Source: Mycobacterium sp. E1214
Lineage (GTDB): Bacteria > Actinomycetota > Actinomycetes > Mycobacteriales > Mycobacteriaceae
Reading direction: 5' to 3'
DNA: 64,000 nucleotides
Assembly: GCF_001666755.1 (NCBI RefSeq)
Contig: NZ_LZJC01000123.1
Span: 111,453 to 175,452, forward strand
Below are positions 39,533 through 53,571 of this stretch, one piece after another. How positions within the stretch are numbered: position 1 is the stretch's first letter; each line of letters starts with the position of its first letter. Below the pieces are notes generated by a model. It did not search any database, was not told the DNA's origin, and saw only the letters and a list, made by a program, of their open reading frames with translations. The position numbers were made by a program, and so were the translations under genes.

Positions 39533-40336
39533 GTGCTGGATCTGGAACCGCGTGGCCCGCTACCCACCGAGATCTATTGGCGGCGCCGAGGCCTGGCCAT
39601 TGGTATCGCGGTCGTCGTGATCGGGATCGTGGCCGCCGTCGTCATCGCCTTCATGGGGCACAGCGCGGGCGCCAAGCCCGCCAGTGCCGACAAAGCCAAC
39701 TCCGCCCAGAACAAGCCGGGCGCGCCCGCGCCGCAGGTGCCGCCCCCGCCGGGTCCCGAGGGGCCCGTCCCGGTGCAGCCGCCGGCGCAGGGGCAGAACC
39801 CCGAAACGGCCACGCCGACCGCGGCCGTGCAGCCGCCGCCGGTTCTCAAGGAGGGCGACGACTGCCCCGACTCGACGCTGGCCGTCAAGGGCCTGACCAA
39901 CGCGCCCCAGTACTTCATCGGTGACCAGCCGAAATTCACCATGGTGGTCACCAACATCGGGCTGGTGGCCTGCAAGCGCGACGTCGGCGCCGCGGTGCTG
40001 GCGGCCTACGTGTACTCGCTGGACAACAAGCGGCTGTGGTCGAACCTGGACTGCGCCCCGTCCAACGAGACGCTGATCAAGACGTTCACACCCGGCGAGC
40101 AGGTCACCACCGCGGTCACCTGGACCGGGATGGGCTCGGCGCCGCACTGCCCGCTGCCGCGGCCGGCGATCGGGCCGGGCACCTACAACCTCGTCGTGCA
40201 GCTGGGCAACCTGCGCTCGCAGCCGGTGCCGTTCATCCTCAACCAGCCGCCGCCACCGCCCGGGCCGGTGCCCGGGCAGCCCGCGGTGGTGCCGCCGCCG
40301 GAGGCCCCGCCGGCGGGCCCGGTCCCGGCCGGCTGA
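39533..40336 (+). CDS. Membrane-anchored Pro-rich protein (Rv3587c-like)
   Basis: A 267-residue protein: a short cytoplasmic start MLDLEPRGPLPTEIYWRRR, one transmembrane helix (about 20-41), a Pro/Gln-rich linker, then an external domain of about 130 residues with paired cysteines (DDCPDS, VACKRD, LDCAPS, HCPLP) and a Pro-rich tail. The external domain looks beta-rich, like immunoglobulin-type folds. It corresponds to Rv3587c, an essential-type membrane protein of unknown role. Convergent with disA across a microsatellite. Confidence 0.87.
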   Translation: MLDLEPRGPLPTEIYWRRRGLAIGIAVVVIGIVAAVVIAFMGHSAGAKPASADKANSAQNKPGAPAPQVPPPPGPEGPVPVQPPAQGQNPETATPTAAVQPPPVLKEGDDCPDSTLAVKGLTNAPQYFIGDQPKFTMVVTNIGLVACKRDVGAAVLAAYVYSLDNKRLWSNLDCAPSNETLIKTFTPGEQVTTAVTWTGMGSAPHCPLPRPAIGPGTYNLVVQLGNLRSQPVPFILNQPPPPPGPVPGQPAVVPPPEAPPAGPVPAG

Positions 40337-40353
40337 CGCAGCAGCTCGGGTCG

Positions 40354-42902
<2,549 letters not shown>

Positions 42903-42908
42903 CCCATG

Positions 42909-42914
42909 ACGGTA
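42909..42914 (-). promoter_or_regulatory. -10 hexamer of radA, leaderless arrangement
   Basis: The minus strand reads TACCGT, six bases (catggg), then GTG 42902. Fits TANNNT. Confidence 0.5.
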
Positions 42915-42962
42915 TCGAGCCGGTACGACAAGCCCCCGCCGCGACAGGCGGTCGGTGTCGGG

Positions 42963-43526
42963 TTAGCTGGGCTGTGGCGAGAGCCCGGCGGTCACGGGCA
43001 CCAGCACGCTGGCCTGGCCGGCGCGCTCGAAGCTGAAGGTGAAGTTGTAGGTCAGCCCGTTCGAGATCGGCTTGGCCAAGGTGATGGTCGCCTTGGCGGC
43101 GGCGCTGTTGTCGATGGGGCCGGGCGCCACCTTCTGGCCGTCCGGCGTGCCGATGAACAGCATGCCGCCTGCGGGCAGCCGCGGGTCACCGCTGAGGGCC
43201 ACCGAGCCGATGTCGCTGGTGACGCTCACCAGCCGGTCGGGGGCGTCCGGGGACTGGTTGGTCACCACCAGCACCAGCTCCACCTGGCGGCCCGGCTGCA
43301 CGGCGTCGCCGGTCTGCGGGGTCTGGATGCGGATGTCCCGCAGCGCCACGTCGTGGATCGTGAGCTTGTTGCCGTTGATCGCCGGCTCCTGCACGGCCAT
43401 CTGCGAGATCTGGCCCGCCCCGCAACCGCTGACCGCGACGGCGAGCAGCGCCACGAGGCCCGCGATCACGAGCCGGGCGGGTTGCGCGCGACCGACGACG
43501 GGGAGGCTGATCTTGACGCGGTTCAC
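42963..43526 (-). CDS. lpqE: Lipoprotein LpqE
   Basis: A 187-residue lipoprotein: signal sequence with lipobox AVSGC (cysteine at about 35), then a beta-sandwich resembling PCuAC-type copper-binding lipoproteins, though the usual His/Met ligands are not evident. It corresponds to Rv3584. GTG 43526 has GGAGG upstream. Divergent from carD with a gap of about 290 bases that should contain both promoters. Confidence 0.87.
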   Translation of the reverse strand: MNRVKISLPVVGRAQPARLVIAGLVALLAVAVSGCGAGQISQMAVQEPAINGNKLTIHDVALRDIRIQTPQTGDAVQPGRQVELVLVVTNQSPDAPDRLVSVTSDIGSVALSGDPRLPAGGMLFIGTPDGQKVAPGPIDNSAAAKATITLAKPISNGLTYNFTFSFERAGQASVLVPVTAGLSPQPS

Positions 43527-43781
43527 TCACTGCCTCCTGCTGGGCCGTGTTCGGGTAGTGCAACTATGCACAGTAGTAGGAACCGTTCGCCCGCGGTAGC
43601 GCGGGGCGTGAGAGCACCGTTTCGATGCGGCGGCCGAACAGTTACCGGGCCGCGCGGGACGGCGGCAAGGCGCAGGAGTATCGTGTTTCATTGCACGACT
43701 TGCTCCTCATGTCAACCCCTAATGTGCGCGTGTTGTGCCCCTGACCTGCACCGTTGCTTCGCGGCGGTTAGGCGGCCGTGT

Positions 43782-43787
43782 TAGGAT
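43782..43787 (+). promoter_or_regulatory. -10 hexamer of carD
   Basis: TAGGAT fits TANNNT. Transcription near 43794 would give a short leader containing GAAAGGGG (43796-43803) before ATG 43814. Confidence 0.55.
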
Positions 43788-43789
43788 GA

Positions 43790-44302
<513 letters not shown>

Positions 44303-44317
44303 AGGCCCTGACGCTCG

Positions 44318-45007
44318 GTGGTCCCGGCGACGGGCGCTCGAGGCGCGGTCGTCGCCGTCGTTCCGGCCGCCGGATCCGGCGTGCGGCTCGCCGCGGGGAT
44401 TCCCAAGGCATTCTGTGAGGTCGACGGGCGCACCCTGCTGGAGCGCTCCGTCACCGGTCTGCTGCGCTCCGGCGTCGTCGACCATGTCGTGGTGGCCGTC
44501 CCGGCCGACCGCGCCGAGCAGGCCGGGCGGCTCCTTCCCGACGGCGTCACCGTCGTCGCCGGGGGACCCGACCGCACCGCGTCCGTCGGCCTGGCGCTGG
44601 CGGCGCTGTCCGGGAAGCCCGAGTTCGTGCTGGTGCATGATGCCGCCCGCGCGCTGACGCCGGCGCCGGTGATCCAGCGCGTGGTCGACGCCCTGCGCGC
44701 CGGTCACCGCGCGGTGGTGCCGGCGCTGCCGGTGCATGACACCATCAAGGCCGTGGACGCCGACGGGGTGGTTCTGGGCACGCCCGAGCGGGCCGGTCTG
44801 CGCGCGGTGCAGACGCCGCAGGGGTTCGCCACCGAACTGCTGTTGCGGGCGTACGGCGTCCCGCGCCCCGCCGCGGGCTTCACCGACGACGCGTCGCTGG
44901 TCGAGCACGTCGGCGGCCAGGTTCGGGTGGTCGCCGGGGACCCGCTGGCGTTCAAGATCACCACCCCGCTCGACCTCACGCTGGCCGAAGCGATCGTGCG
45001 CCGGTGA
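44318..45007 (+). CDS. ispD: 2-C-methyl-D-erythritol 4-phosphate cytidylyltransferase IspD
   Basis: MEP-pathway enzyme of 229 residues that couples CTP to methylerythritol phosphate. Nucleotide-binding [20 protein letters not shown], then [17 protein letters not shown] and [12 protein letters not shown] 44318 is used. Overlaps ispF by four bases (GTGA). Confidence 0.96.
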   Translation: MVPATGARGAVVAVVPAAGSGVRLAAGIPKAFCEVDGRTLLERSVTGLLRSGVVDHVVVAVPADRAEQAGRLLPDGVTVVAGGPDRTASVGLALAALSGKPEFVLVHDAARALTPAPVIQRVVDALRAGHRAVVPALPVHDTIKAVDADGVVLGTPERAGLRAVQTPQGFATELLLRAYGVPRPAAGFTDDASLVEHVGGQVRVVAGDPLAFKITTPLDLTLAEAIVRR

Positions 45008-45525
45008 CCACGGACCCGCTGCCGCTGCCCAGGGTCGGGCTGGGCGTCGACGTGCACCCGATCGAGCCCGGGCGGCCCTGCTGGCTGGTCGGGTTGCTGT
45101 TCGCCGACGCCGACGGCTGCGCCGGCCACTCCGATGGCGACGTGGGCGCGCACGCGCTGTGCGACGCGGTGCTGTCGGCGGCCGGGCTGGGCGACGTGGG
45201 CGCCGTGTTCGGGGTCGACGACCCGCGCTGGGCGGGCGTCAGCGGCGCCGACATGCTGCGCCACGTCGCCGAGTTGGCCGCCGCCGCGGGATACCGGATC
45301 GGCAATGGCGCCGTGCAGGTCATCGGCAACCGGCCCCGGATCGGCCCGCGCCGCGCCGAGGCGCAGCGGGTGCTCTCGGAGCTGCTCGGGGCGCCGGTGT
45401 CGGTGTCGGCCACCACGACCGACGGCTTGGGGCTGACCGGACGCGGCGAGGGCGTCGCCGCCATCGCCACCGCGCTCGTGGTCCCCGCGCAGCAGACGGC
45501 GACCGCCCCGGGAGCCGGGAGCTGA
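45004..45525 (+). CDS. ispF: 2-C-methyl-D-erythritol 2,4-cyclodiphosphate synthase IspF
   Basis: Next-but-one MEP-pathway enzyme, 173 residues, a zinc-dependent trimer. The metal site is D16 and H18 in GVDVHPI plus the histidine of [16 protein letters not shown]; the C-terminal [16 protein letters not shown] binds substrate. Start coupled to ispD. About 20 extra C-terminal residues extend beyond the usual core. Confidence 0.96.
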   Translation: MTTDPLPLPRVGLGVDVHPIEPGRPCWLVGLLFADADGCAGHSDGDVGAHALCDAVLSAAGLGDVGAVFGVDDPRWAGVSGADMLRHVAELAAAAGYRIGNGAVQVIGNRPRIGPRRAEAQRVLSELLGAPVSVSATTTDGLGLTGRGEGVAAIATALVVPAQQTATAPGAGS

Positions 45526-45530
45526 CCCGG

Positions 45531-45536
45531 TAAGCT
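45531..45536 (+). promoter_or_regulatory. -10 hexamer of cysS, leaderless arrangement
   Basis: TAAGCT, eight bases, then GTG 45545. The sequence from the hexamer to just past the start codon equals that at lysS. It lies partly beyond the ispF stop, so cysS could be transcribed apart from carD-ispDF. Confidence 0.55.
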
Positions 45537-45544
45537 GGCACGTC

Positions 45545-46954
45545 GTGACCGATTGCGGCCCGTTGCGGCTCCACGATACGGCGACGGGCGTCGTCCGTGA
45601 CTTCGTGCCGCTGCGCCCCGGCCACGTCTCCATCTACCTGTGCGGCGCCACCGTGCAGGGCCTGCCGCACATCGGGCACGTCCGCAGCGGCGTCGCCTTC
45701 GACATCCTGCGCCGGTGGCTCATTGCGCGCGGCTGCGACGTCGCCTTCATCCGCAACGTCACCGACATCGACGACAAGATCCTCAACAAGGCGGCCGCCG
45801 CGGGCCGGCCCTGGTGGGAGTGGGCGGCGACCTACGAGCGGGCCTTCTCCGCGGCCTACGACGCCCTGGACGTGCTGCCGCCGTCCGCCGAGCCGCGCGC
45901 GACCGGGCACATCACCCAGATGGTCGAATTGATCCAGCGCCTGATCGAAACCGGTCACGCCTATGCCGCCGGTGGCGACGTCTACTTCGACGTGCTCAGC
46001 TACCCGGAGTACGGGCAGCTGTCCGGCCACCGGATCGACGACGTCCACCAGGGCGAGGGCGCCGCCACCTGCAAACGCGACCAGCGCGACTTCACGCTGT
46101 GGAAGGCGGCCAAGCCCGGCGAGCCGTCCTGGCCCACCCCCTGGGGCCGCGGCCGCCCGGGCTGGCACCTCGAATGCTCGGCGATGGCCCGCACCTATCT
46201 CGGCGCGGAATTCGACATCCACTGCGGCGGCATGGATCTGGTGTTCCCGCACCACGAGAACGAGATCGCGCAGAGCCGGGCCGCCGGCGACGGGTTCGCC
46301 CGTTACTGGCTGCACAACGGCTGGGTGACGCTGGGCGGCGAGAAGATGAGCAAGTCGCTGGGCAACGTGCTCGCCATCCCGGCGATGCTGCAGCGCGTAC
46401 GACCGGCCGAGCTCCGCTACTACCTGGGCAGCGCGCACTACCGGTCGATGCTGGAATTCTCCGAGACCGCCCTGCAGGACGCCGTGAAAGCCTATGTGGG
46501 CGTTGAGGAATTCTTGCACCGGGTGCGGGTGCGGGTCGGTGCCGTCGAGCCTGGCGAGTGGACCGCGCGGTTCGGCGCCGCCCTCAACGACGACCTGGCC
46601 GTGCCGGCGGCGTTGGCCGAGGTGCACCACGCCCGCGCCGAGGGCAACCGCGCCCTGGACTCCGGCGACCACGAGGCCGCGCAACACCACGCCGGGGCGA
46701 TCCGGGCCATGCTCGGCATCCTGGGCTGCGACCCGCTCGACGAGCGCTGGGAGACCCGCGACGAGACGTCGGCGGCGCTCGCGGCCGTCGACGTCCTGGT
46801 CCACGCCGAGCTGGAGAACCGGCAGAAGGCCCGCGCCGAACGCAACTGGGCGTTGGCAGACGAGATCCGGGACCGGCTCAAGGAAGCCGGCATCGAAGTC
46901 ACCGACACCGCCGACGGGCCGCAGTGGTCGCTGCAGGCCGGCCCGGAAAGCTAG
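45545..46954 (+). CDS. cysS: Cysteinyl-tRNA synthetase CysS
   Basis: A 469-residue class I synthetase with C33 in YLCGATVQG, the HIGH motif PHIGHVRSG at 41-45, zinc ligands in [32 protein letters not shown], and KMSKS ([10 protein letters not shown]) at about 267-271. This is the canonical CysS1 (Rv3580c type), not the mycothiol ligase MshC. Twelve bases precede the rRNA methyltransferase gene. Confidence 0.96.
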   Translation: MTDCGPLRLHDTATGVVRDFVPLRPGHVSIYLCGATVQGLPHIGHVRSGVAFDILRRWLIARGCDVAFIRNVTDIDDKILNKAAAAGRPWWEWAATYERAFSAAYDALDVLPPSAEPRATGHITQMVELIQRLIETGHAYAAGGDVYFDVLSYPEYGQLSGHRIDDVHQGEGAATCKRDQRDFTLWKAAKPGEPSWPTPWGRGRPGWHLECSAMARTYLGAEFDIHCGGMDLVFPHHENEIAQSRAAGDGFARYWLHNGWVTLGGEKMSKSLGNVLAIPAMLQRVRPAELRYYLGSAHYRSMLEFSETALQDAVKAYVGVEEFLHRVRVRVGAVEPGEWTARFGAALNDDLAVPAALAEVHHARAEGNRALDSGDHEAAQHHAGAIRAMLGILGCDPLDERWETRDETSAALAAVDVLVHAELENRQKARAERNWALADEIRDRLKEAGIEVTDTADGPQWSLQAGPES

Positions 46955-46966
46955 GGCCGAGATCGC

Positions 46967-47899
46967 ATGGCCGGTAACTCGCGGCGCCGCGGGGCGATCC
47001 GCAAGGCGGGCACCAAGAAAGGCCCGGTCGTCGGTTCGGGCGGCCAGCGCCGCAGGGCCCTGGAGGGCCGCGGCCCCACCCCGCCCGCGCACCTGCGGCC
47101 GAATCACCCCGCCGCCAAACGAACCGCGCCGCAGAACCGCAGGCCGGCCCAGAAGCGCACCGACGAGGCCGAGACGGTGCTCGGCCGCAACCCGGTCCTG
47201 GAGTGCCTGCGCGCCGGGGTGCCGGCGACCGCGCTGTACGTCGCGCTGGGCGCCGAGGCCGACGAGCGGCTCACCGAATCCGTAGCTCGCGCAGCGGATT
47301 TGGGCATATCGATCCTCGAGGTGCCGCGCACCGACCTGGACCGGATGACCAACAACCACCTGCACCAGGGCATCGCCCTGCAGGTGCCGCCGTACAGCTA
47401 CGCCCACCCCGACGACCTGCTGGCCGCCGCGACCGGCGCCCCGCCGGCGCTGTTGGTGGCGCTGGACAACATCTCCGACCCGCGCAACCTGGGCGCCATC
47501 GTGCGGTCGGTGGCGGCGTTCGGGGGCCACGGCGTGCTGATCCCGCAACGCCGGTCGGCGTCCGTGACGGCGGTGGCGTGGCGCACCAGCGCGGGGGCGG
47601 CGGCCCGCCTGCCGGTCGCGCGGGCGACCAATCTGACCAGGACGCTGAAGGATTGGGCCGATCACGGGCTGCGGGTCGTCGGCCTGGACGCCGGCGGCGA
47701 CACGGCCCTCGACGACATCGACGGGGCCGACCCAGTGGTGTTGGTCGTCGGGTCGGAGGGCAAAGGGCTCTCCCGGCTGGTGCGCCAGACCTGCGACGAG
47801 GTGGTGTGCATCCCGATGGCCGGGCACGCCGAATCGTTGAATGCCTCGGTCGCCGCCGGGGTGGTGCTGGCCGAAATCGCGCGGCAGCGCCGGAGTTAA
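46967..47899 (+). CDS. 23S rRNA 2'-O-ribose methyltransferase, SpoU/RlmB family
   Basis: A 310-residue SPOUT enzyme. An Arg/Lys-rich N-terminal extension of about 65 residues precedes the substrate-binding domain ([15 protein letters not shown]) and the trefoil-knot catalytic domain with [16 protein letters not shown] (motif 1), [11 protein letters not shown] (motif 2) and [20 protein letters not shown] (motif 3). It corresponds to Rv3579c. Which rRNA position it modifies is not certain, so RlmB is only a family label. Confidence 0.9.
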   Translation: MAGNSRRRGAIRKAGTKKGPVVGSGGQRRRALEGRGPTPPAHLRPNHPAAKRTAPQNRRPAQKRTDEAETVLGRNPVLECLRAGVPATALYVALGAEADERLTESVARAADLGISILEVPRTDLDRMTNNHLHQGIALQVPPYSYAHPDDLLAAATGAPPALLVALDNISDPRNLGAIVRSVAAFGGHGVLIPQRRSASVTAVAWRTSAGAAARLPVARATNLTRTLKDWADHGLRVVGLDAGGDTALDDIDGADPVVLVVGSEGKGLSRLVRQTCDEVVCIPMAGHAESLNASVAAGVVLAEIARQRRS

Positions 47900-47903
47900 C
47901 CCG

Positions 47904-48883
47904 GTGCCCGGCCGGACAGCGCGGCTGCGCGCCGCCCTGGTCGCGTTGCTCGCCGCCGCGCTGCTGCCCCTCGGCGCGGCGTCGGCGCAGGCCGGTGACT
48001 TCGATCTGCAGGCCCACCGCGGCGGTCGCGGCGAGACCACCGAGGAGTCGCTGCGCGCGTACGCCAAGTCGCTCGCATTGGGCGTCAGCACACTGGAACT
48101 CGACGTCGTGCTCACCGCCGACGGGCAGCCGCTGGTGTGGCACGACCCGACGATCGAGGCGCAGAAGTGCTCCGACACCGGGCCCGCGTTCGCCGGTGAC
48201 CCGCAGTACCCCTACGTCGGCAAGTTGGTGCACGAGCTGACCGCGGCGCAGGTCGGCACGCTGGACTGCGGCAACCGCCTGGCCGATTTTCCCGACGCGG
48301 AGGTGGTGCGCGGCAACAAGATCGCCGCGCTGCCCGACGTCTTCGCGCTGGCCAACTCCTACGGCGCCGACGGCGTCCGCTACAACATCGAGACCAAGGT
48401 GGAGGCGGACCATCCGCAAGCCTCCGCCGGCCCGCAGCAGTTCGTCGACGTGATACTGGCCGCGGTCCGCGCGGCCGGCAAGATCGACCGGGTCGAGATC
48501 CAGAGCTTCGACTGGCGGACCCTGCCGCTGGTGCGCCGCGCGGAGCCGTCGATCCCGTTGGTGGCGTTGTACGACGACACCACCTGGGCGCCGGGCTCGC
48601 CGTGGCTGGCCGGCGAGGCCGGGGTCGGCGATCCGTTGCGGGGCGCGTTGGCGGTGGGTGCCGGCATCGTCTCGCCGGATTACCGGCTGGTGGCCGGGGC
48701 GCCATACGTCGAGCGCGCGCACGCGTTGGGGCTGCGGGTGATTCCGTGGACCGTCGACGACGCCGACGCCATGCGCGCCCAGATCGGCTACGGCGTCGAC
48801 GGTTTCATCACCGACTACCCGAGCCGGGCGCGCGCGGTGCTGGCCGGGCTGGGCCGGCCGCTGCCGCCAAGCTACCGGCGGCG

Positions 48884-48887
<4 letters not shown>
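47904..48887 (+). CDS. Secreted glycerophosphodiester phosphodiesterase
   Basis: A 327-residue GDPD-fold protein. A signal peptide (about 1-32, LRAALVALLAAALLPLGAASAQA) is followed by the HRGG catalytic loop in LQAHRGGRGETTEES, the ELDVVLTADGQPLVWHDPTI metal site and the conserved TKVE (YNIETKVEADH). It would hydrolyse glycerophosphodiesters outside the cell. No gene of this type occupies the matching site in M. tuberculosis. Overlaps the 3' end of arsB2 by four bases, tail to tail. Confidence 0.88.
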
Positions 48888-50125
<1,238 letters not shown>

Positions 50126-50135
50126 CGACAGCGCC

Positions 50136-51056
50136 TCACGCCCACGGGTTCTCGCGCCGCCACACCGTCGGCAGGTGCAGCGCCACGCCGTCGCGCGCGG
50201 CCAGCCCGTCGAGGATGCGCAGCGACGCGTCCAGGTCGTCGGCCGCGTACGGCAGCGCGCGCAACGGCTTGGACAGGGGCCGGAAGAAGTCGTCCCAGTG
50301 GATCAGCAGCACCCGGCGCGCCCCCACCGCGGACACCGTCTCGGTCCAGTAGTCGACCAGATAGGAGGGTGGGCGTAGGCCCAGCTGCCCGACGGACAGG
50401 TACACCACGTCGGCGCTTTGACCGCGCAGCGCGCCCTCGACGTAACCGGCGCTGCCCTGGATCAGCAGCCGGCGGCCGGTCGGCCGGTGGTGCACCAGCG
50501 TCGACCACGACTCGCCACAGCGATACGCCGAGGCCCGCACCGGGGGCACCACCGGCGCGCTGATCGCGCCGGGGAATCGATCGGGCGGGCAGTGGTGGGA
50601 CTCGACCAGGGTGACGTGGTAGTTGCCGAGCCGCAGCGGCGCGCCGCTGGTCGCGACCACGATCCGGTCCTCGGGAAGCCCGTGGCCACGCCCCACGTTG
50701 GCCGCGGACTGCCCGCCCACCAACTGCGCGCCGGTGCGGTCGGCGACCAGCGCGGAGTCCAGGGCGTGGTCGATGTGGGTGTGCACGGGGATCACCGCCG
50801 CCAGGCGCGGCACCTTCGCGCGCGCGAGGCAGCCGTCGACGCGCGCCGGCGACGGCGCCACCTTGCCGGCGGCGACCTTCGCGAGCCCCGGGCGCGAGAA
50901 GTAGCCGTCGGTCAGCACCGCCGACGAGCCGTCGTCGACCAGCAGCGTCGCCACCCCGAGCCAGGTCACCGACAGCGGCGCGTCCGGCCCGGCGGCGGGC
51001 GCGTCGAACCGGTCCGCGTACCGCGCAATGTCGGGACGCCCCCATTTGAGCCGCAT
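50136..51056 (-). CDS. Metallo-beta-lactamase-fold hydrolase (Rv3577-like)
   Basis: A 306-residue MBL-fold protein with the zinc motif HTHIDHALD (HxHxDH) and later conserved histidines in ESHHCPPDRFPG and LIHWDDFFRPL. N-terminal RPDIARYADRFD and TWLGVATLLVDDG are characteristic of the mycobacterial group. The ATG shares a base with the pxpA stop (TGATG). The hydrolysed bond and substrate are unknown. Confidence 0.87.
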   Translation of the reverse strand: MRLKWGRPDIARYADRFDAPAAGPDAPLSVTWLGVATLLVDDGSSAVLTDGYFSRPGLAKVAAGKVAPSPARVDGCLARAKVPRLAAVIPVHTHIDHALDSALVADRTGAQLVGGQSAANVGRGHGLPEDRIVVATSGAPLRLGNYHVTLVESHHCPPDRFPGAISAPVVPPVRASAYRCGESWSTLVHHRPTGRRLLIQGSAGYVEGALRGQSADVVYLSVGQLGLRPPSYLVDYWTETVSAVGARRVLLIHWDDFFRPLSKPLRALPYAADDLDASLRILDGLAARDGVALHLPTVWRRENPWA

Positions 51057-51814
51057 CAGCAGAACGCCCCCAGGCGGGTGCCGGCGGCCGTCAGCCGGTC
51101 GCGAACGGCGCTCGCGATCCGCACCGCGCCCGGCGAATCGCCGTGCACGCACACGGATTCCACTCGCAGCGCGACCAGGGTGCCGTCGACCGCGGTGACC
51201 TGTCCGGAGCTCACCATCGCCAGCACCCGGTCGGCGATCGCCGCCGGGTCGTGCAGCACGGCGCCGGGCTCGCGGCGCGACACCAGCGTGCCGTCGGGCC
51301 GGTAGGCGCGGTCGGCGAACGCCTCGGCGACGGTGCGCAGCCCGCGCCGCCGCGCCTCGTCGAAGAACGCCGAGCCCGCCATGCCGAGCACCGGCAGGGC
51401 GGCGTCGGCTAGCCGCACCGCCTCGGCGACGGCGGCGGCCTGCTCGCGGTGGGTGACGATGGTGTTGTACAGCGCGCCATGCGGTTTGACGTAGGACACC
51501 GTCGTTCCGGCGGCTCGCGCGAGGGCCTGCAGGGCGCCGATCTGGTAGAGCACGTCGGCGGTCAGATCGTCGGTGGTGACGTCGACGAAGCGCCTGCCGA
51601 AGCCGGCGAGGTCGCGGTAGCTCACCTGCGCGCCGACGCGTACCCCGCGCTCGGCGGCCGACCGGCACACCCGCAGCAGGCCCGCGGGGTCTCCCGCGTG
51701 GAAGCCGCAGGCGACGTTGGCGCTGGTGACGATCTCCAGCATGGCGTCGTCGTCGCCCAGGCGCCAGACGCCGAAGCCCTCGCCCAGGTCGGCGTTGAGG
51801 TCGATGTCGGCCAC
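51056..51814 (-). CDS. pxpA: LamB/YcsF family protein, 5-oxoprolinase subunit A
   Basis: A 252-residue protein with the LamB/YcsF signature [48 protein letters not shown] and a C-terminal VHGDSPGAV. In the complete enzyme PxpA acts with PxpB and PxpC to open 5-oxoproline; neither partner is present here. GTG 51814 has TAAGCT six bases upstream. Coupled to the MBL gene. Confidence 0.9.
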   Translation of the reverse strand: MADIDLNADLGEGFGVWRLGDDDAMLEIVTSANVACGFHAGDPAGLLRVCRSAAERGVRVGAQVSYRDLAGFGRRFVDVTTDDLTADVLYQIGALQALARAAGTTVSYVKPHGALYNTIVTHREQAAAVAEAVRLADAALPVLGMAGSAFFDEARRRGLRTVAEAFADRAYRPDGTLVSRREPGAVLHDPAAIADRVLAMVSSGQVTAVDGTLVALRVESVCVHGDSPGAVRIASAVRDRLTAAGTRLGAFC

Positions 51815-51820
51815 CCGCCC

Positions 51821-51826
51821 AGCTTA
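51821..51826 (-). promoter_or_regulatory. -10 hexamer of pxpA, leaderless arrangement
   Basis: The minus strand reads TAAGCT, six bases (gggcgg), then GTG 51814. The same hexamer serves lysS and cysS. Confidence 0.5.
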
Positions 51827-51919
51827 TGGTGCCGCCGCGCCGCGGCCGGGCGCAGAGGTCGCCTTGCCGCCGACGCAGCAGAGCCTTTCGCGCAGTTGGG
51901 ACCGGCCGTGCGGACAAGC

Positions 51920-52780
51920 CTAGGCGGTGACCGCCCGGCGGCGCCCGAGCAGCCAGCACGCCAGGTAGATCGCGAAGGAGATGCCGGCGACGAACACCGA
52001 CACCGGCACGCCGGGCGCCAGGGACAGCGTGATGCCCCCGACGGCCGACACCTCGGCGAAGATCACCGAGGCCAGCATCGCCGCCGCCGGCGAGGCGACC
52101 ACCCGGGCGGCGGCGGCCGCGGGGGTGATCAGCAGCGACATCACCAGCAGGGCGCCGACGATCTGCACCGCCTGGGCGGCCACCACGCCGACCAGGGCCG
52201 CGAACACGATCCCGAGCGCCTGCACCGGGACGCCGCGGGCGGCGGCGACGTCGGGGTCGACGGTCGCGAACAGCAGGGGGCGGTAGCAGGCGGCCAGCAC
52301 GGCGACGACCAGGAGGCAGACCACCGCCAGCACGGCCAGGCCGCTGTAACCCACGCCGACGATCTGTCCGGTCAGCAGCGCGAAACTGGTCGAGGTGCGG
52401 CCCGGGTAGAGGTAGATGAACAACACGGCCAGTCCGAGCCCGAACGCCAGCACCACGCCGGTCACCGAATCGCGTTCCCGCGCGCGCCGGCCGAGCAGCC
52501 CGAATAGCGCGGCCGCCAGGGCGCTGCCCAGCAGCGCGCCAAGTCCCACCTGCAGGCCGACGAGCAACGCGAAAGCGGCTCCGGTGAGCGACAATTCGCT
52601 GGACCCGTGCACCGCGAACGACATCTGCCGCATCACGACGAACGGCCCGATCAGCCCGGCGACGAGCCCGAGCAGCGCCCCGGCGAGCAGGGCCTGCTGG
52701 ACGAAGTCGTGGCCGAGGAGCCGGGCGGTGACGTCGAACGCGAACAGGTGCCCGAGGACGTCGGCGAGCTGCGGGTTCAC
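51920..52780 (-). CDS. Zinc/manganese ABC transporter permease (ZnuB/TroC type)
   Basis: A 286-residue permease of the ABC-3 family with about eight membrane helices. FVVMRQMSFAVHGSSELSLTGAAFALLVG is the typical metal-permease segment. The GTG at 52780 overlaps the stop of the ATPase gene by four bases. Third gene of a binding protein-ATPase-permease unit; with a Zur-like box upstream, zinc is the likely substrate. Confidence 0.92.
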   Translation of the reverse strand: MNPQLADVLGHLFAFDVTARLLGHDFVQQALLAGALLGLVAGLIGPFVVMRQMSFAVHGSSELSLTGAAFALLVGLQVGLGALLGSALAAALFGLLGRRARERDSVTGVVLAFGLGLAVLFIYLYPGRTSTSFALLTGQIVGVGYSGLAVLAVVCLLVVAVLAACYRPLLFATVDPDVAAARGVPVQALGIVFAALVGVVAAQAVQIVGALLVMSLLITPAAAAARVVASPAAAMLASVIFAEVSAVGGITLSLAPGVPVSVFVAGISFAIYLACWLLGRRRAVTA

Positions 52781-53571
52781 AGCGATCGCCCGCTGTCCTC
52801 GCCGACCACCACGTAACGGTCCTTGACCCGCACCACCTGCACGTCGGCCCGGTACAGCGTCGACAGCGTCTCGGTGGTCAGCACCTCCTCGACCGCGCCG
52901 ATCCGGAACCGGCCGTCGACCAGGTACAGCACCCGGTCGACGTAGGGCAGGATCGTGTTCACCTCGTGGGTGACGACGATGACGGTGGTGTTGGCCTCGC
53001 GCCGCCGGCGGTCGATCAACGCCGCGATCAGCCGGGCGTTGGCGGGGTCGAGGGCCGCCAGCGGTTCGTCGCACAGCAGCAGCGTCGGATCGCTGGCCAC
53101 CGCCTGCGCGACGCGCATCCGCTGCAGCTCGCCGCCCGACATGACCCCGACCCGCACGTCGGCCAGCCGTTCGCCGTTCACCTGCTCGATCGCCCGCGCG
53201 ACGGCCGCCCGGCGGCGCTCCCGGCCGGCGCGCCGCAGCGGCAGGCAGCCCCAGTCGCGCCCGTCGACGCCGAGGCGCACCAGGTCGCGCCCGCGCAGCA
53301 TCACGTCTGCGTCCATAGGGTGCTGCTGGGGCACGTAGCCGACCTGCCCGTCGACCGACACCGCGCCGGCGCTCAGCGGCAGCAGGCCGAGGAGCACCTT
53401 GAGCAACGAGGTCTTGCCGGTGCCGTTGGGGCCCAGGACCGCGATGAATTCACCCCGCGACACCGACAGGTCGAGCTGGTCCCACAGCACCCGGTCGCCG
53501 AACGCCAGGCGGGCACCGGTCATCGACACGGCGGGCGAGCGGTCCGCGACCGCCTGGTCAATGACGGGCAT
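52777..53571 (-). CDS. Zinc/manganese ABC transporter ATP-binding protein (ZnuC type)
   Basis: A 264-residue ABC ATPase with Walker A GPNGTGKTS, Q-loop VGYVPQQHPM, signature VMSGGELQRMRVAQA, Walker B LLLCDEPLAALDP and H-loop VTHEVN. The signature reads MSGGE rather than LSGGQ, which is normal variation. ATG 53571 is used and overlaps the binding-protein gene by 14 bases. Confidence 0.93.
   Translation of the reverse strand: MPVIDQAVADRSPAVSMTGARLAFGDRVLWDQLDLSVSRGEFIAVLGPNGTGKTSLLKVLLGLLPLSAGAVSVDGQVGYVPQQHPMDADVMLRGRDLVRLGVDGRDWGCLPLRRAGRERRRAAVARAIEQVNGERLADVRVGVMSGGELQRMRVAQAVASDPTLLLCDEPLAALDPANARLIAALIDRRRREANTTVIVVTHEVNTILPYVDRVLYLVDGRFRIGAVEEVLTTETLSTLYRADVQVVRVKDRYVVVGEDSGRSL

Noticed and set aside
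45320..48178. 952-codon minus-strand frame across ispF, cysS and the methyltransferase gene
   Set aside because: Compositional artefact; low-complexity Arg/Gly/Ala/His-rich product with no family features, opposite three clear genes.
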